In this document: positions 25,931-39,659 of the stretch, piece after piece
Layout of the letters: each line of letters opens with the position of its first letter
Numbering within the stretch: the stretch's first letter is position 1
NCBI GenBank assembly: GCA_963580455.1
Contig: OY756962.1
Location: 15,580,001 to 15,644,000, forward strand
DNA length: 64,000 nt
Origin: Euonymus europaeus
Lineage: Eukaryota; Streptophyta; Magnoliopsida; Celastrales; Celastraceae
Direction of reading: 5' to 3'
Program-made: the position numbers and the translations under genes
The notes under the pieces: model-generated
Told to the model about the DNA's origin: nothing
The model's input: only the letters and a program-made list of their open reading frames with translations
Database searches by the model: none

Positions 25931-26091
25931 TAAGCTTCCTAGATTATTTTGATGCTAAAACACCATCTTTCTATGACAAATGGACAAAACCGTTAAAAGC
26001 CCCTCCATAGAGAGATTTGAGCAACTTCAGACTATCAAAGTTGCTCGGTGTAAACTTTTTATTGTTCTTCTATGTCAAATTTTACGAGTAC

Positions 26092-26105
26092 AATCTTCGA
26101 AGATT
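26092..26105. repeat. 14-bp perfect palindrome, copy 1
   Basis: AATCTTCGAAGATT is its own reverse complement. It derives from the commoner AATCTTCCAAGATT (6-bp arms, 2-nt centre) by one C-to-G change, and replaces the HindIII site at this point of the monomer. Confidence 0.95.
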
Positions 26106-26731
26106 ATTTCGATTCCAAATCACCAACTTTCTATGAGAAATGGACAAAACCGTTAAAAGCTCCTCCATAGAGAGTGTGGAGTAACATCGACCCATCAAAG
26201 TTGCTCGATGTACACTTTTTATTGTTCTTCTACGTCAAATTTTATGAGTATAAGCTTCCAAGATTACTTCGATGCCAAAACACCAACTTTTTATCACAAA
26301 TGGACAAAACCGTTAAAAGCTCCTCCATAGAGAGAGTTGAGCAACTTCGGACCAAAAAAGTTGCTCGGGATACACTTTTTATTGTTCTTCTAAGTAAAAT
26401 TTTACGAGTATAAGCTTCCAAGATTACTTCGATGCCAAAACACCAACTTTTTATCACAAATGGACAAAACCGTTAAAAGCTTCTCCATAGAGAGAGTTGA
26501 GCAACTTCGGACCAAAAAAGTTGCTCGGGATACACTTTTTATTGTTCTTCTAAGTAAAATTTTACGAGTATAAGCTTCCTAGATTATTTTGATGCTAAAA
26601 CACCATCTTTCTATGACAAATGGACAAAACCGTTAAAAGCCCCTCCATAGAGAGAGTTGAGCAACTTCGGACTATCAAAGTTGCTCGGTGTAAACTTTTT
26701 ATTGTCCTTCTATGTCAAATTTTACGAGTAC

Positions 26732-26745
26732 AATCTTCGAAGATT
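26732..26745. repeat. 14-bp perfect palindrome, copy 2
   Basis: Same AATCTTCGAAGATT in the second trimer copy, at the same phase. Confidence 0.95.
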
Positions 26746-27019
26746 ATTTCGATTCCAAATCACCAACTTTCTATGAGAAATGGACAAAACCGTTAAAAGC
26801 TCCTCCATAGAGAGTGTGGAGTAACATCGACCCATCAAAGTTGCTCGATGTACACTTTTTATTGTCCTTCTACGTCAAATTTTATGAGTATAAGCTTCCA
26901 AGATTACTTCGATGCCAAAACACCAACTTTTTATCACAAATGGACAAAACCGTTAAAAGCTCCTCCATAGAGAGAGTTGAGCAACTTCGGACCAACAAAG
27001 TCGCTCGGGATACACTTTT

Positions 27020-28577
27020 TATTGTTCTTCTATGTCAAATTTTACGAGTATAAGCTTCCTAGATTATTTTGATGCTAAAACACCATCTTTCTATGACAAA
27101 TGGACAAAACCGTTAAAAGCCCCTCCATAGAGAGAGTTGAGCAACTTCGGACTATCAAAGTTGCTCGGTGTAAACTTTTTATTGTCCTTCTATGTCAAAT
27201 TTTACGAGTACAATCTTCGAAGATTATTTCGATTCCAAATCACCAACTTTCTATGAGAAATGGACAAAACCGTTAAAAGCTCCTCCATAGAGAGTGTGGA
27301 GTAACATCGACCCATCAAAGTTGCTCGATGTACACTTTTTATTGTCCTTCTACGTCAAATTTTATGAGTATAAGCTTCCAAGATTACTTCGATGCCAAAA
27401 CACCAACTTTTTATCACAAATGGACAAAACCGTTAAAAGCTCCTCCATAGAGAGAGTTGAGCAACTTCGGACCAAAAAAGTTGCTCGGGATACACTTTTT
27501 ATTGTTCTTCTAAGTAAAATTTTACGAGTATAAGCTTCCTAGATTATTTTGATGCTAAAACACCATCTTTCTATGACAAATGGACAAAACCGTTAAAAGC
27601 CCCTCCATAGAGAGAGTTGAGCAACTTCGGACCATCAAAGTGCTCGGTGTAAACTTTTTATTGTTCTTCTATGTCAAATTTTATGAGTATAAGCTTCCAA
27701 GATTATTTCGATTCCAAATCACCAACTTTCTATGAGAAATAGACAAAACCGTTAAAAGCTCCTCCATAGAGAGAGTTGAGCAACTTCGAACCATCAAAGT
27801 TGCTTGATGTACACTTTTTATTGTCCTTCTATGTCAAATTTTACGAGTATAAGCTTCCAAGATTACTTCGATGCCAAAACACCAACTTTTTATCACAAAT
27901 GGACAAAACCGTTAAAAGCTCCTCCATAGAGAGAGTTGAGCAACTTCGAACCAACAAAGTTGATCGAGATACACTTTTTATTGTTCTTCTTTGTCAAATT
28001 TTACGAGTATAAGCTTCCTAGATTTTTTCGATGCTAAAACACCATCTTTCTATGACAAATGGACAAAACCGTTAAAATCTCCTCCACAGAGAGAGTTGAG
28101 CAACTTCGGACCAACACAGTTGCTCGGTGTACACTTTTTATTGTCCTTCTATGTCAAATTTTACGAGTATAAGCTTCCAAGATTACTTCGATGCCAAAAC
28201 ACCAACTTTTTATCACAAATGGACAAAACCGTTAAAAGCTCCTCCATAGAGAGAGTTGAGCAACGTCGGACCAACAAAGTTGCTCGGGATACACTTTTTA
28301 TTGTTCTTCTTTGTCAAATTTTACGAGTATAAGCTTCATAGATTATTTTGATGCTAAAACACCATCTTTCTATGACAAATGGACAAAACCGTTAAAAGCC
28401 CCTCCATAGAGAGAGTTGAGCAACTTCGGACCATCAAAGTTGCTCGGTGTACACTTTTTATTGTTATTCTATGTCAACTTTTATGAGTATAGGCTTCCAA
28501 GATTATTTCGATTCCAAATCACCAACTTTCTATGAGAAATAGACAAAACCGTTAAAAGCTCCTCCATAGAGAGAGTT
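27020..28577 (+). repeat. Segment repeated 4,320 bp downstream, copy 1
   Basis: Matches 31340-32897 at exactly 27 monomers. Shared marks include the 1-base deletion CATCAAAGTGCTCGG (27634-27650 and 31954-31970), AAGCTTCATAGATT and ATGAGTATAGGCTTCC. A shared rare deletion makes common descent secure. Confidence 0.82.
27212..27225. repeat. 14-bp perfect palindrome, copy 3
   Basis: Same AATCTTCGAAGATT in the third trimer copy. Later relatives of this monomer (29145, 30105, 31545) read CCAAGATT or CCATGATT instead. Confidence 0.95.
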
Positions 28578-28969
28578 GAGCAACGTTGAACCAACAAAGT
28601 TGATCGGGATACACTTTTTACTGTTCTTCTCTGTCAAATTTTACGAGTATAAGGCTTCCTAGATTTTTTCGATGCTAAAACACCATCTTTCTATGACAAA
28701 TGGACAAAACCGTTAAAATCTCCTCCATAGAGAGAGTTGAGCAACTTCGGACCAACACAGTTGCTCGGTGTACACTTTTTATTGTCCTTCTATGTCAAAT
28801 TTTACAAGTATAAGCTTCCAAGATTACTTCGATGCCAAAACACCAACTTTTTATCACAAATTGACAAAACCGTTAAAAGCTCCTCCATAGAGAGAGTTGA
28901 GCAACTTCGGACCAAAAAAGTTGCTCGGGATACACTTTTTATTGTTCTTCTATGTCAAATTTTACGAGT

Positions 28970-30409
28970 ATAAGCTTCCTAGATTATTTTGATGCTAAAA
29001 CACCATCTTTCTATGACAAATGAACAAAACCGTTAAAAGCCCCTCCATAGAGAGAGTTGAGCAACTTCGGACTATCAAAGTTGCTCGGTGTAAACTTTTT
29101 ATTGTCCTTCTATGTCAAATTTTACGAGTACAATCTTCCAAGATTATTTCGATTCCAAATCACCAACTTTCTATGAGAAATGGACAAAACCGTTAAAAGC
29201 TCCTCCATAGAGAGAGTTGAGCAACGTTGAACCAACAAAGTTGATCGGGATACACTTTTTACTGTTCTTCTCTGTCAAATTTTACGAGTATAAGCTTCCT
29301 AGATTTTTTCGATGCTAAAACACCATCTTTCTATGACAAATGGACAAAACCGTTAAAAGCCCCTCCATAGAGAGAGTTGAGCAACATTGGACCATCAAAG
29401 TTGCTCGGTGTACACTTTTTATTGTTATTCTATGTCAACTTTTATGAGTATAAGCTTCCAAGATTATTTCGATTCCAAATCACCAACTTTCTATGAGAAA
29501 TAGACAAAACCGTTAAAAGCTCCTCCATAGAGAGAGTTGAGCAACGTTGAACCAACAAAGTTGATCGGGATACACTTTTTACTGTTCTTCTCTGTCAAAT
29601 TTTACGAGTATAAGCTTCCTAGATTTTTTCGATGCTAAAACACCATCTTTCTATGACAAATGGACAAAACCGTTAAAATCTCCTCCATAGAGAGAGTTGA
29701 GCAACTTCGGACCAACACAGTTGCTCGGTGTACACTTTTTATTGTCCTTCTATGTCAAATTTTACAAGTATAAGCTTCCAAGATTACTTCAATGCCAAAA
29801 CACCAACTTTTTATCACAAATGGACAAAACCGTTAAAAGCTCCTCCATAGAGAGAGTTGAGCAACTTCGGACCAAAAAAGTTGCTCGGGATACACTTTTT
29901 ATTGTTCTTCTATGTCAAATTTTACGAGTATAAGCTTCCTAGATTATTTTGATGCTAAAACACCATCTTTCTATGACAAATGGACAAAACCGTTAAAAGC
30001 CCCTCCATAGAGAGAGTTGAGCAACTTCGGACTATCAAAGTTGCTCGGTGTAAACTTTTTATTGTCCTTCTATGTCAAATTTTACGAGTACAATCTTCCA
30101 TGATTATTTCGATTCCAAATCACCAACTTTCTATGAGAAATGGACAAAACCGTTAAAAGCTCCTCCATAGAGAGTGTGGAGTAACATCGACCCATCAAAG
30201 TTGCTCGATGTACACTTTTTATTGTCCTTCTACGTCAAATTTTATGAGTATAAGCTTCCAAGATTACTTCGATGCCAAAACACCAACTTTTTATCACAAA
30301 TGGACAAAACCGTTAAAAGCTCCTCCATAGAGAGAGTTGAGCAACTTCGGACCAAAAAAGTTGCTCGGGATACACTTTTTATTGTTCTTCTAAGTAAAAT
30401 TTTACGAGT
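28970..30409 (+). repeat. 1,440-bp nine-monomer repeat, copy 1
   Basis: Matches 30410-31849 in tandem, with similarity to about 31940. Shared marks: GAGCAACGTTGAACC, ACTTTTTACTGTTCTTCTCTG, GAGCAACATTGGACC, GATTACTTCAATGCC and CTTCCATGATTATTTC. Copy 1 has ATGAACAAAACC near 29021 where copy 2 has ATGGACAAAACC. Confidence 0.85.
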
Positions 30410-31849
30410 ATAAGCTTCCTAGATTATTTTGATGCTAAAACACCATCTTTCTATGACAAATGGACAAAACCGTTAAAAGCCCCTCCATAGAGAGAGTTGA
30501 GCAACTTCGGACTATCAAAGTTGCTCGGTGTAAACTTTTTATTGTCCTTCTATGTCAAATTTTACGAGTACAATCTTCCAAGATTATTTCGATTCCAAAT
30601 CACCAACTTTCTATGAGAAATGGACAAAACCGTTAAAAGCTCCTCCATAGAGAGAGTTGAGCAACGTTGAACCAACAAAGTTGATCGGGATACACTTTTT
30701 ACTGTTCTTCTCTGTCAAATTTTACGAGTATAAGCTTCCTAGATTTTTTCGATGCTAAAACACCATCTTTCTATGACAAATGGACAAAACCGTTAAAAGC
30801 CCCTCCATAGAGAGAGTTGAGCAACATTGGACCATCAAAGTTGCTCGGTGTACACTTTTTATTGTTATTCTATGTCAACTTTTATGAGTATAAGCTTCCA
30901 AGATTATTTCGATTCCAAATCACCAACTTTCTATGAGAAATAGACAAAACCGTTAAAAGCTCCTCCATAGAGAGAGTTGAGCAACGTTGAACCAACAAAG
31001 TTGATCGGGATACACTTTTTACTGTTCTTCTCTGTCAAATTTTACGAGTATAAGCTTCCTAGATTTTTTCGATGCTAAAACACCATCTTTCTATGACAAA
31101 TGGACAAAACCGTTAAAATCTCCTCCATAGAGAGAGTTGAGCAACTTCGGACCAACACAGTTGCTCGGTGTACACTTTTTATTGTCCTTCTATGTCAAAT
31201 TTTACAAGTATAAGCTTCCAAGATTACTTCAATGCCAAAACACCAACTTTTTATCACAAATGGACAAAACAGTTAAAAGCTCCTCCATAGAGAGAGTTGA
31301 GCAACTTCGGACCAAAAAAGTTGCTCGGGATACACTTTTTATTGTTCTTCTATGTCAAATTTTACGAGTATAAGCTTCCTAGATTATTTTGATGCTAAAA
31401 CACCATCTTTCTATGACAAATGGACAAAACCGTTAAAAGCCCCTCCATAGAGAGAGTTGAGCAACTTCGGACTATCAAAGTTGCTCGGTGTAAACTTTTT
31501 ATTGTCCTTCTATGTCAAATTTTACGAGTACAATCTTCCATGATTATTTCGATTCCAAATCACCAACTTTCTATGAGAAATGGACAAAACCGTTAAAAGC
31601 TCCTCCATAGAGAGTGTGGAGTAACATCGACCCATCAAAGTTGCTCGATGTACACTTTTTATTGTCCTTCTACGTCAAATTTTATGAGTATAAGCTTCCA
31701 AGATTACTTCGATGCCAAAACACCAACTTTTTATCACAAATGGACAAAACCGTTAAAAGCTCCTCCATAGAGAGAGTTGAGCAACTTCGGACCAAAAAAG
31801 TTGCTCGGGATACACTTTTTATTGTTCTTCTAAGTAAAATTTTACGAGT
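30410..31849 (+). repeat. 1,440-bp nine-monomer repeat, copy 2
   Basis: Second tandem copy, nearly identical to copy 1. One visible difference is GACAAAACAGTT near 31263 against GACAAAACCGTT. Its end overlaps the start of the 31340-32897 segment, so the 4,320-bp spacing arose partly from this nine-monomer duplication. Confidence 0.83.
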
Positions 31850-32897
31850 ATAAGCTTCCTAGATTATTTTGATGCTAAAACACCATCTTTCTATGACAAA
31901 TGGACAAAACCGTTAAAAGCCCCTCCATAGAGAGAGTTGAGCAACTTCGGACCATCAAAGTGCTCGGTGTAAACTTTTTATTGTTCTTCTATGTCAAATT
32001 TTATGAGTATAAGCTTCCAAGATTATTTCGATTCCAAATCACCAACTTTCTATGAGAAATAGACAAAACCGTTAAAAGCTCCTCCATAGAGAGAGTTGAG
32101 CAACTTCGAACCATCAAAGTTGCTTGATGTACACTTTTTATTGTCCTTCTATGTCAAATTTTACGAGTATAAGCTTCCAAGATTACTTCGATGCCAAAAC
32201 ACCAACTTTTTATCACAAATGGACAAAACCGTTAAAAGCTCCTCCATAGAGAGAGTTGAGCAACTTCGAACCAACAAAGTTGATCGGGATACACTTTTTA
32301 TTGTTCTTCTTTGTCAAATTTTACGAGTATAAGCTTCCTAGATTTTTTCGATGCTAAAACACCATCTTTCTATGACAAATGGACAAAACCGTTAAAATCT
32401 CCTCCACAGAGAGAGTTGAGCAACTTCGGACCAACACAGTTGCTCGGTGTACACTTTTTATTGTCCTTCTATGTCAAATTTTACGAGTATAAGCTTCCAA
32501 GATTACTTCGATGCCAAAACACCAACTTTTTATCACAAATGGACAAAACCGTTAAAAGCTCCTCCATAGAGAGAGTTGAGCAACGTCGGACCAACAAAGT
32601 TGCTCGGGATACACTTTTTATTGTTCTTCTTTGTCAAATTTTACGAGTATAAGCTTCATAGATTATTTTGATGCTAAAACACCATCTTTCTATGACAAAT
32701 GGACAAAACCGTTAAAAGCCCCTCCATAGAGAGAGTTGAGCAACTTCGGACCATCAAAGTTGCTCGGTGTACACTTTTTATTGTTATTCTATGTCAACTT
32801 TTATGAGTATAGGCTTCCAAGATTATTTCGATTCCAAATCACCAACTTTCTATGAGAAATAGACAAAACCGTTAAAAGCTCCTCCATAGAGAGAGTT
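31340..32897 (+). repeat. Segment of the 4,320-bp spacing, copy 2
   Basis: Second copy of 27020-28577. Right after it, near 32898, GAGCAACGTTGAACCAAC joins directly to ACAGTTGCTCGGTGTACAC, whereas the parent continues with AAAGTTGATCGGG. That is a fusion of two monomers within the dyad loop, removing one 160-bp unit. Confidence 0.8.
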
Positions 32898-33179
32898 GAG
32901 CAACGTTGAACCAACACAGTTGCTCGGTGTACACTTTTTATTGTCCTTCTATGTCAAATTTTACAAGTATAAGCTTCCAAGATTACTTCGATGCCAAAAC
33001 ACCAACTTTTTATCACAAATGGACAAAACCGTTAAAAGCTCCTCCATAGAGAGAGTTGAGCAACTTCGGACCAAAAAAGTTGCTCGGGATACACTTTTTA
33101 TTGTTCTTCTATGTCAAATTTTACGAGTATAAGCTTCCTAGATTATTTTGATGCTAAAACACCATCTTTCTATGACAAA

Positions 33180-35899
33180 TGGACAAAACCGTTAAAAGCT
33201 CCTCCATAGAGAGAGTTGAGCAACTTCGGACCAAAAAAGTTGCTCGGGATACACTTTTTATTGTTCTTCTATGTCAAATTTTACGAGTATAAGCTTCCTA
33301 GATTATTTTGATGCTAAAACACCATCTTTCTATGACAAATGGACAAAACCGTTAAAAGCCCCTCCATAGAGAGAGTTGAGCAACTTCGGACTATCAAAGT
33401 TGCTCGGTGTAAACTTTTTATTGTCCTTCTATGTCAAATTTTACGAGTACAATCTTCCATGATTATTTCGATTCCAAATCACCAACTTTCTATGAGAAAT
33501 GGACAAAACCGTTAAAAGCTCCTCCATAGAGAGTGTGGAGTAACTTCGAACCATCAAAGTTGCTCGATGTACACTTTTTATTGTCCTTCTACGTCAAATT
33601 TTATGAGTATAAGCTTCCAAGATTACTTCGATGCCAAAACACCAAATTTTATCACAAATGGACAAAACCGTTAAAAGCTCCTCCATAGAGATAGTTGAGC
33701 AACTTCGGACCAACAAAGTCGCTCGGGATACACTTTTTATTGCTCTTCTGTGTCAAATTTTACGAGTATAAGCTTCCTAGATTATTTCGATGCTAAAACA
33801 CCATCTTTCTATGACAAATGGACAAAACCGTTAAAAGCCCCACCATAGAGAGAGTTGAGCAACTTCGGACCATCAAAGTTGCTTGGTGTACACTTTTTAT
33901 TGTTATTCTATATAAAATTTTATGAGTATAAGCTTCCAAGATTATTTCGATTCTAAATCACCAACTTTCTATGAGAAATAGACAAAACCGTTAAAAGCTC
34001 CTCCATAGAGAGAGTTGAGCAACTTCGAACCAACAAAGTTGATCGGGATACACTTTTTATTGTTCTTCTTTGTCAAATTTTACGAGTATAAGCTTCCTAG
34101 ATTTTTTCGATGCTAAAACACCATCTTTCTATGACAAATGGACAAAACCGTTAAAATCTCCTCCACAGAGAGAGTTGAGCAACTTCGGACCAACACAGTT
34201 GCTCGGTGTACACTTTTTATTGTCCTTCTATGTCAAATTTTACGAGTATAAGCTTTCAAGATTACTTCGATGCCAAAACACCAACTTTTTATCACAAATG
34301 GACAAAACCGTTAAAAGCTCCTCCATAGAGAGAGTTGAGCAACGTCGGACCAACAAAGTTGCTCGGGATACACTTTTTATTGTTCTTCTTTGTCAAATTT
34401 TACGAGTATAAGCTTCATAGATTATTTTGATGCTAAAACACCATCTTTCTATGACAAATGGACAAAACCGTTAAAAGCCCCTCCATAGAGAGAGTTGAGC
34501 AACTTCGGACCATCAAAGTTGCTCGGTGTACACTTTTTATTGTTATTCTATGTCAACTTTTATGAGTATAGGCTTCCAAGATTATTTCGATTCCAAATCA
34601 CCAACTTTCTATGAGAAATAGACAAAACCGTTAGAAGCTCCTCCATAGAGAGAGTTGAGCAACGTTGAACCAACAAAGTTGATCGGGATACACTTTTTAC
34701 TGTTCTTCTCTGTCAAATTTTACGAGTATAAGCTTCCTAGATTTTTTTCGATGCTAAAACACCATCTTTCTATGACAAATGGACAAAACCGTTAAAATCT
34801 CCTCCATAGAGAGAGTTGAGCAACTTCGGACCAACACAGTTGCTCGGTGTACACTTTTTATTGTCCTTCTATGTCAAATTTTACAAGTATAAGCTTCCAA
34901 GATTACTTCGATGCCAAAACACCAACTTTTTATCACAAATGGACAAAACCGTTAAAAGCTCCTCCATAGAGAGAGTTGAGCAACTTCGGACCAAAAAAGT
35001 TGCTCGGGATACACTTTTTATTGTTCTTCTATGTCAAATTTTACGAGTATAAGCTTCTTAGATTATTTTGATGCTAAAACACCATCTTTCTATGACAAAT
35101 GGGCAAAACCGTTAAAAGCCCCTCCATAGAGAGAGTTGAGCAACTTCGGACTATCAAAGTTGCTCGGTGTAAACTTTTTATTGTCCTTCTATGTCAAATT
35201 TTACGAGTACAATCTTCCAAGATTATTTCGATTCCAAATCACCAACTTTCTATGAGAAATGGACAAAACCGTTAAAAGCTCCTCCATAGAGAGAGTTGAG
35301 CAACGTTGAACCAACAAAGTTGATCGGGATACACTTTTTACTGTTCTTCTCTGTCAAATTTTACGAGTATAAGCTTCCTAGATTTTTTCGATGCTAAAAC
35401 ACCATCTTTCTATGACAAATGGACAAAACCGTTAAAAGCCCCTCCATAGAGAGAGTTGAGCAACATCGGACCATCAAAGTTGCTCGGTGTACACTTTTTA
35501 TTGTTATTCTATGTCAACTTTTATGAGTATAAGCTTCCAAGATTATTTCGATTCCAAATCACCAACTTTCTATGAGAAATAGACAAAACCGTTAAAAGCT
35601 CCTCCATAGAGAGAGTTGAGCAACGTTGAACCAACAAAGTTGATCGGGATACACTTTTTACTGTTCTTCTCTGTCAAATTTTACGAGTATAAGCTTCCTA
35701 GATTTTTTCGATGCTAAAACACCATCTTTCTATGACAAATGGACAAAACCGTTAAAATCTCCTCCATAGAGAGAGTTGAGCAACTTCGGACCAACACAGT
35801 TGCTCGGTGTACACTTTTTATTGTCCTTCTATGTCAAATTTTACAAGTATAAGCTTCCAAGATTACTTCAATGCCAAAACACCAACTTTTTATCACAAA
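33180..35899 (+). repeat. 2,720-bp seventeen-monomer repeat, copy 1
   Basis: Matches 35900-38619 at exactly 17 monomers. Shared indels secure the alignment: CACCAAATTTTATCAC (1-base deletion near 33645 and 36365) and GATTTTTTTCGATGC (extra T near 34742 and 37462), which cancel. Other marks are TTGCTCTTCTGTG, ATTCTATATAAAATTTT and AAGCTTTCAAGATTAC. It carries GACAAAACCGTTAGAAGC near 34622, a private change. Confidence 0.87.
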
Positions 35900-38619
35900 T
35901 GGACAAAACCGTTAAAAGCTCCTCCATAGAGAGAGTTGAGCAACTTCGGACCAAAAAAGTTGCTCGGGATACACTTTTTATTGTTCTTCTATGTCAAATT
36001 TTACGAGTATAAGCTTCCTAGATTATTTTGATGCTAAAACACCATCTTTCTATGACAAATGGACAAAACCGTTAAAAGCCCCTCCATAGAGAGAGTTGAG
36101 CAACTTCGGACTATCAAAGTTGCTCGGTGTAAACTTTTTATTGTCCTTCTATGTCAAATTTTACGAGTACAATCTTCCATGATTATTTCGATTCCAAATC
36201 ACCAACTTTCTATGAGAAATGGACAAAACCGTTAAAAGCTCCTCCATAGAGAGTGTGGAGTAACTTCGAACCATCAAAGTTGCTCGATGTACACTTTTTA
36301 TTGTCCTTCTACGTCAAATTTTATGAGTATAAGCTTCCAAGATTACTTCGATGCCAAAACACCAAATTTTATCACAAATGGACAAAACCGTTAAAAGCTC
36401 CTCCATAGAGATAGTTGAGCAACTTCGGACCAACAAAGTCGCTCGGGATACACTTTTTATTGCTCTTCTGTGTCAAATTTTACGAGTATAAGCTTCCTAG
36501 ATTATTTCGATGCTAAAACACCATCTTTCTATGACAAATGGACAAAACCGTTAAAAGCCCCACCATAGAGAGAGTTGAGCAACTTCGGACCATCAAAGTT
36601 GCTTGGTGTACACTTTTTATTGTTATTCTATATAAAATTTTATGAGTATAAGCTTCCAAGATTATTTCGATTCTAAATCACCAACTTTCTATGAGAAATA
36701 GACAAAACCGTTAAAAGCTCCTCCATAGAGAGAGTTGAGCAACTTCGAACCAACAAAGTTGATCGGGATACACTTTTTATTGTTCTTCTTTGTCAAATTT
36801 TACGAGTATAAGCTTCCTAGATTTTTTCGATGCTAAAACACCATCTTTCTATGACAAATGGACAAAACCGTTAAAATCTCCTCCACAGAGAGAGTTGAGC
36901 AACTTCGGACCAACACAGTTGCTCGGTGTACACTTTTTATTGTCCTTCTATGTCAAATTTTACGAGTATAAGCTTTCAAGATTACTTCGATGCCAAAACA
37001 CCAACTTTTTATCACAAATGGACAAAACCGTTAAAAGCTCCTCCATAGAGAGAGTTGAGCAACGTCGGACCAACAAAGTTGCTCGGGATACACTTTTTAT
37101 TGTTCTTCTTTGTCAAATTTTACAAGTATAAGCTTCATAGATTATTTTGATGCTAAAACACCATCTTTCTATGACAAATGGATAAAACCGTTAAAAGCCC
37201 CTCCATAGAGAGAGTTGAGCAACTTCGGACCATCAAAGTTGCTCGGTGTACACTTTTTATTGTTATTCTATGTCAACTTTTATGAGTATAGGCTTCCAAG
37301 ATTATTTCGATTCCAAATCACCAACTTTCTATGAGAAATAGACAAAACCGTTAAAAGCTCCTCCATAGAGAGAGTTGAGCAACGTTGAACCAACAAAGTT
37401 GATCGGGATACACTTTTTACTGTTCTTCTCTGTCAAATTTTACGAGTATAAGCTTCCTAGATTTTTTTCGATGCTAAAACACCATCTTTCTATGACAAAT
37501 GGACAAAACCGTTAAAATCTCCTCCATAGAGAGAGTTGAGCAACTTCGGACCAACACAGTTGCTCGGTGTACACTTTTTATTGTCCTTCTATGTCAAATT
37601 TTACAAGTATAAGCTTCCAAGATTACTTCGATGCCAAAACACCAACTTTTTATCACAAATGGACAAAACCGTTAAAAGCTCCTCCATAGAGAGAGTTGAG
37701 CAACTTCGGACCAAAAAAGTTGCTCGGGATACACTTTTTATTGTTCTTCTATGTCAAATTTTACGAGTATAAGCTTCCTAGATTATTTTGATGCTAAAAC
37801 ACCATCTTTCTATGACAAATGGACAAAACCGTTAAAAGCCCCTCCATAGAGAGAGTTGAGCAACTTCGGACTATCAAAGTTGCTCGGTGTAAACTTTTTA
37901 TTGTCCTTCTATGTCAAATTTTACGAGTACAATCTTCCAAGATTATTTCGATTCCAAATCACCAACTTTCTATGAGAAATGGACAAAACCGTTAAAAGCT
38001 CCTCCATAGAGAGAGTTGAGCAACGTTGAACCAACAAAGTTGATCGGGATACACTTTTTACTGTTCTTCTCTGTCAAATTTTACGAGTATAAGCTTCCTA
38101 GATTTTTTCGATGCTAAAACACCATCTTTCTATGACAAATGGACAAAACCGTTAAAAGCCTCTCCATAGAGAGAGTTGAGCAACATCGGACCATCAAAGT
38201 TGCTCGGTGTACACTTTTTATTGTTATTCTATGTCAACTTTTATGAGTATAAGCTTCCAAGATTATTTCGATTCCAAATCACCAACTTTCTATGAGAAAT
38301 AGACAAAACCGTTAAAAGCTCCTCCATAGAGAGAGTTGAGCAACGTTGAACCAACAAAGTTGATCGGGATACACTTTTTACTGTTCTTCTCTGTCAAATT
38401 TTACGAGTATAAGCTTCCTAGATTTTTTCGATGCTAAAACACCATCTTTCTATGACAAATGGACAAAACCGTTAAAATCTCCTCCATAGAGAGAGTTGAG
38501 CAACTTCGGACCAACACAGTTGCTCGGTGTACACTTTTTATTGTCCTTCTATGTCAAATTTTACAAGTATAAGCTTCCAAGATTACTTCGATGCCAAAAC
38601 ACCAACTTTTTATCACAAA
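35900..38619 (+). repeat. 2,720-bp seventeen-monomer repeat, copy 2
   Basis: Second copy, nearly identical to the first. Private changes include TTTTACAAGTATAAGCTTCATAG near 37120 and ATGGATAAAACC near 37180. Confidence 0.87.
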
Positions 38620-39585
38620 TGGACAAAACCGTTAAAAGCTCCTCCATAGAGAGAGTTGAGCAACTTCGGACCAAAAAAGTTGCTCGGGATACACTTTTTA
38701 TTGTTCTTCTATGTCAAATTTTACGAGTATAAGCTTCCTAGATTATTTTGATGCTAAAACACCATCTTTCTATGACAAATTGACAAAACCGTTAAAAGCC
38801 CCTCCATAGAGAGAGTTGAGCAACTTCGGACTATCAAAGTTGCTCGGTGTAAACTTTTTATTGTCCTTCTATGTCAAATTTTACGAGTACAATCTTCCAA
38901 GATTATTTCGATTCCAAATCACCAACTTTCTATGAGAAATGGACAAAACCGTTAAAAGCTCCTCCATAGAGAGTATGGAGTAACTTCGAACCATCAAAGT
39001 TGCTCGATGTACACTTTTTATTGTCCTTCTACGTCAAATTTTATGAGTATAAGCTTCCAAGATTACTTCGATGCCAAAACACCAAATTTTATCACAAATG
39101 GACAAAACCGTTAAAAGCTCCTCCATAGAGATAGTTGAGAAACTTCGGACCAACAAAGTCGCTCGGGATACACTTTTTATTGCTCTTCTGTGTCAAATTT
39201 TACGAGTATAAGCTTCCTAGATTATTTCGATGCTAAAACACCATCTTTCTATGACAAATGGACAAAACCGTTAAAAGCCCCACCATAGAGAGAGTTGAGC
39301 AACTTCGGACCATCAAAGTTTCTTGGTGTACACTTTTTATTGTTATTCTATATAAAATTTTATGAGTATAAGCTTCCAAGATTATTTCGATTCTAAATCA
39401 CCAACTTTCTATGAGAAATAGACAAAACCGTTAAAAGCTCCTCCATAGAGAGAGTTGAGCAACTTCGAACCAACAAAGTTGATCGGGATACACTTTTTAT
39501 TGTTCTTCTTTGTCAAATTTTACGAGTATAAGCTTCCTAGATTTTTTCGATGCTAAAACACCATCTTTCTATGACAAATGGATAA
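38620..39585 (+). repeat. 2,720-bp repeat, truncated copy 3
   Basis: About six monomers of a third copy, including CACCAAATTTTATCAC near 39083 and ATTCTATATAAAATTTT near 39346. The match ends near 39585, where GTTAAAATCACTCCATAG replaces GTTAAAATCTCCTCCACAG. GAGAGTATGGAG at 38970 is a private change. Confidence 0.82.
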
Positions 39586-39659
39586 AACCGTTAAAATCAC
39601 TCCATAGAGAGAGTTGAGCAACTTCGGACTATCAAAGTTGCTTGGTGTACGCTTTTATT

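Larger units (their letters stand above)
25931..27530 (+). repeat. 480-bp trimer, three copies with one inserted monomer
   Basis: Trimer copies at 25931-26410, 26571-27050 and 27051-27530 share GTGTAAACTTTTT, the palindromic CAATCTTCGAAGATT link and GTAACATCGACCC. Between the first and second, 26411-26570 is one A-type monomer duplicated in place: 26251-26410 and 26411-26570 both end in TTCTAAGTAAAATTTT. Confidence 0.8.
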
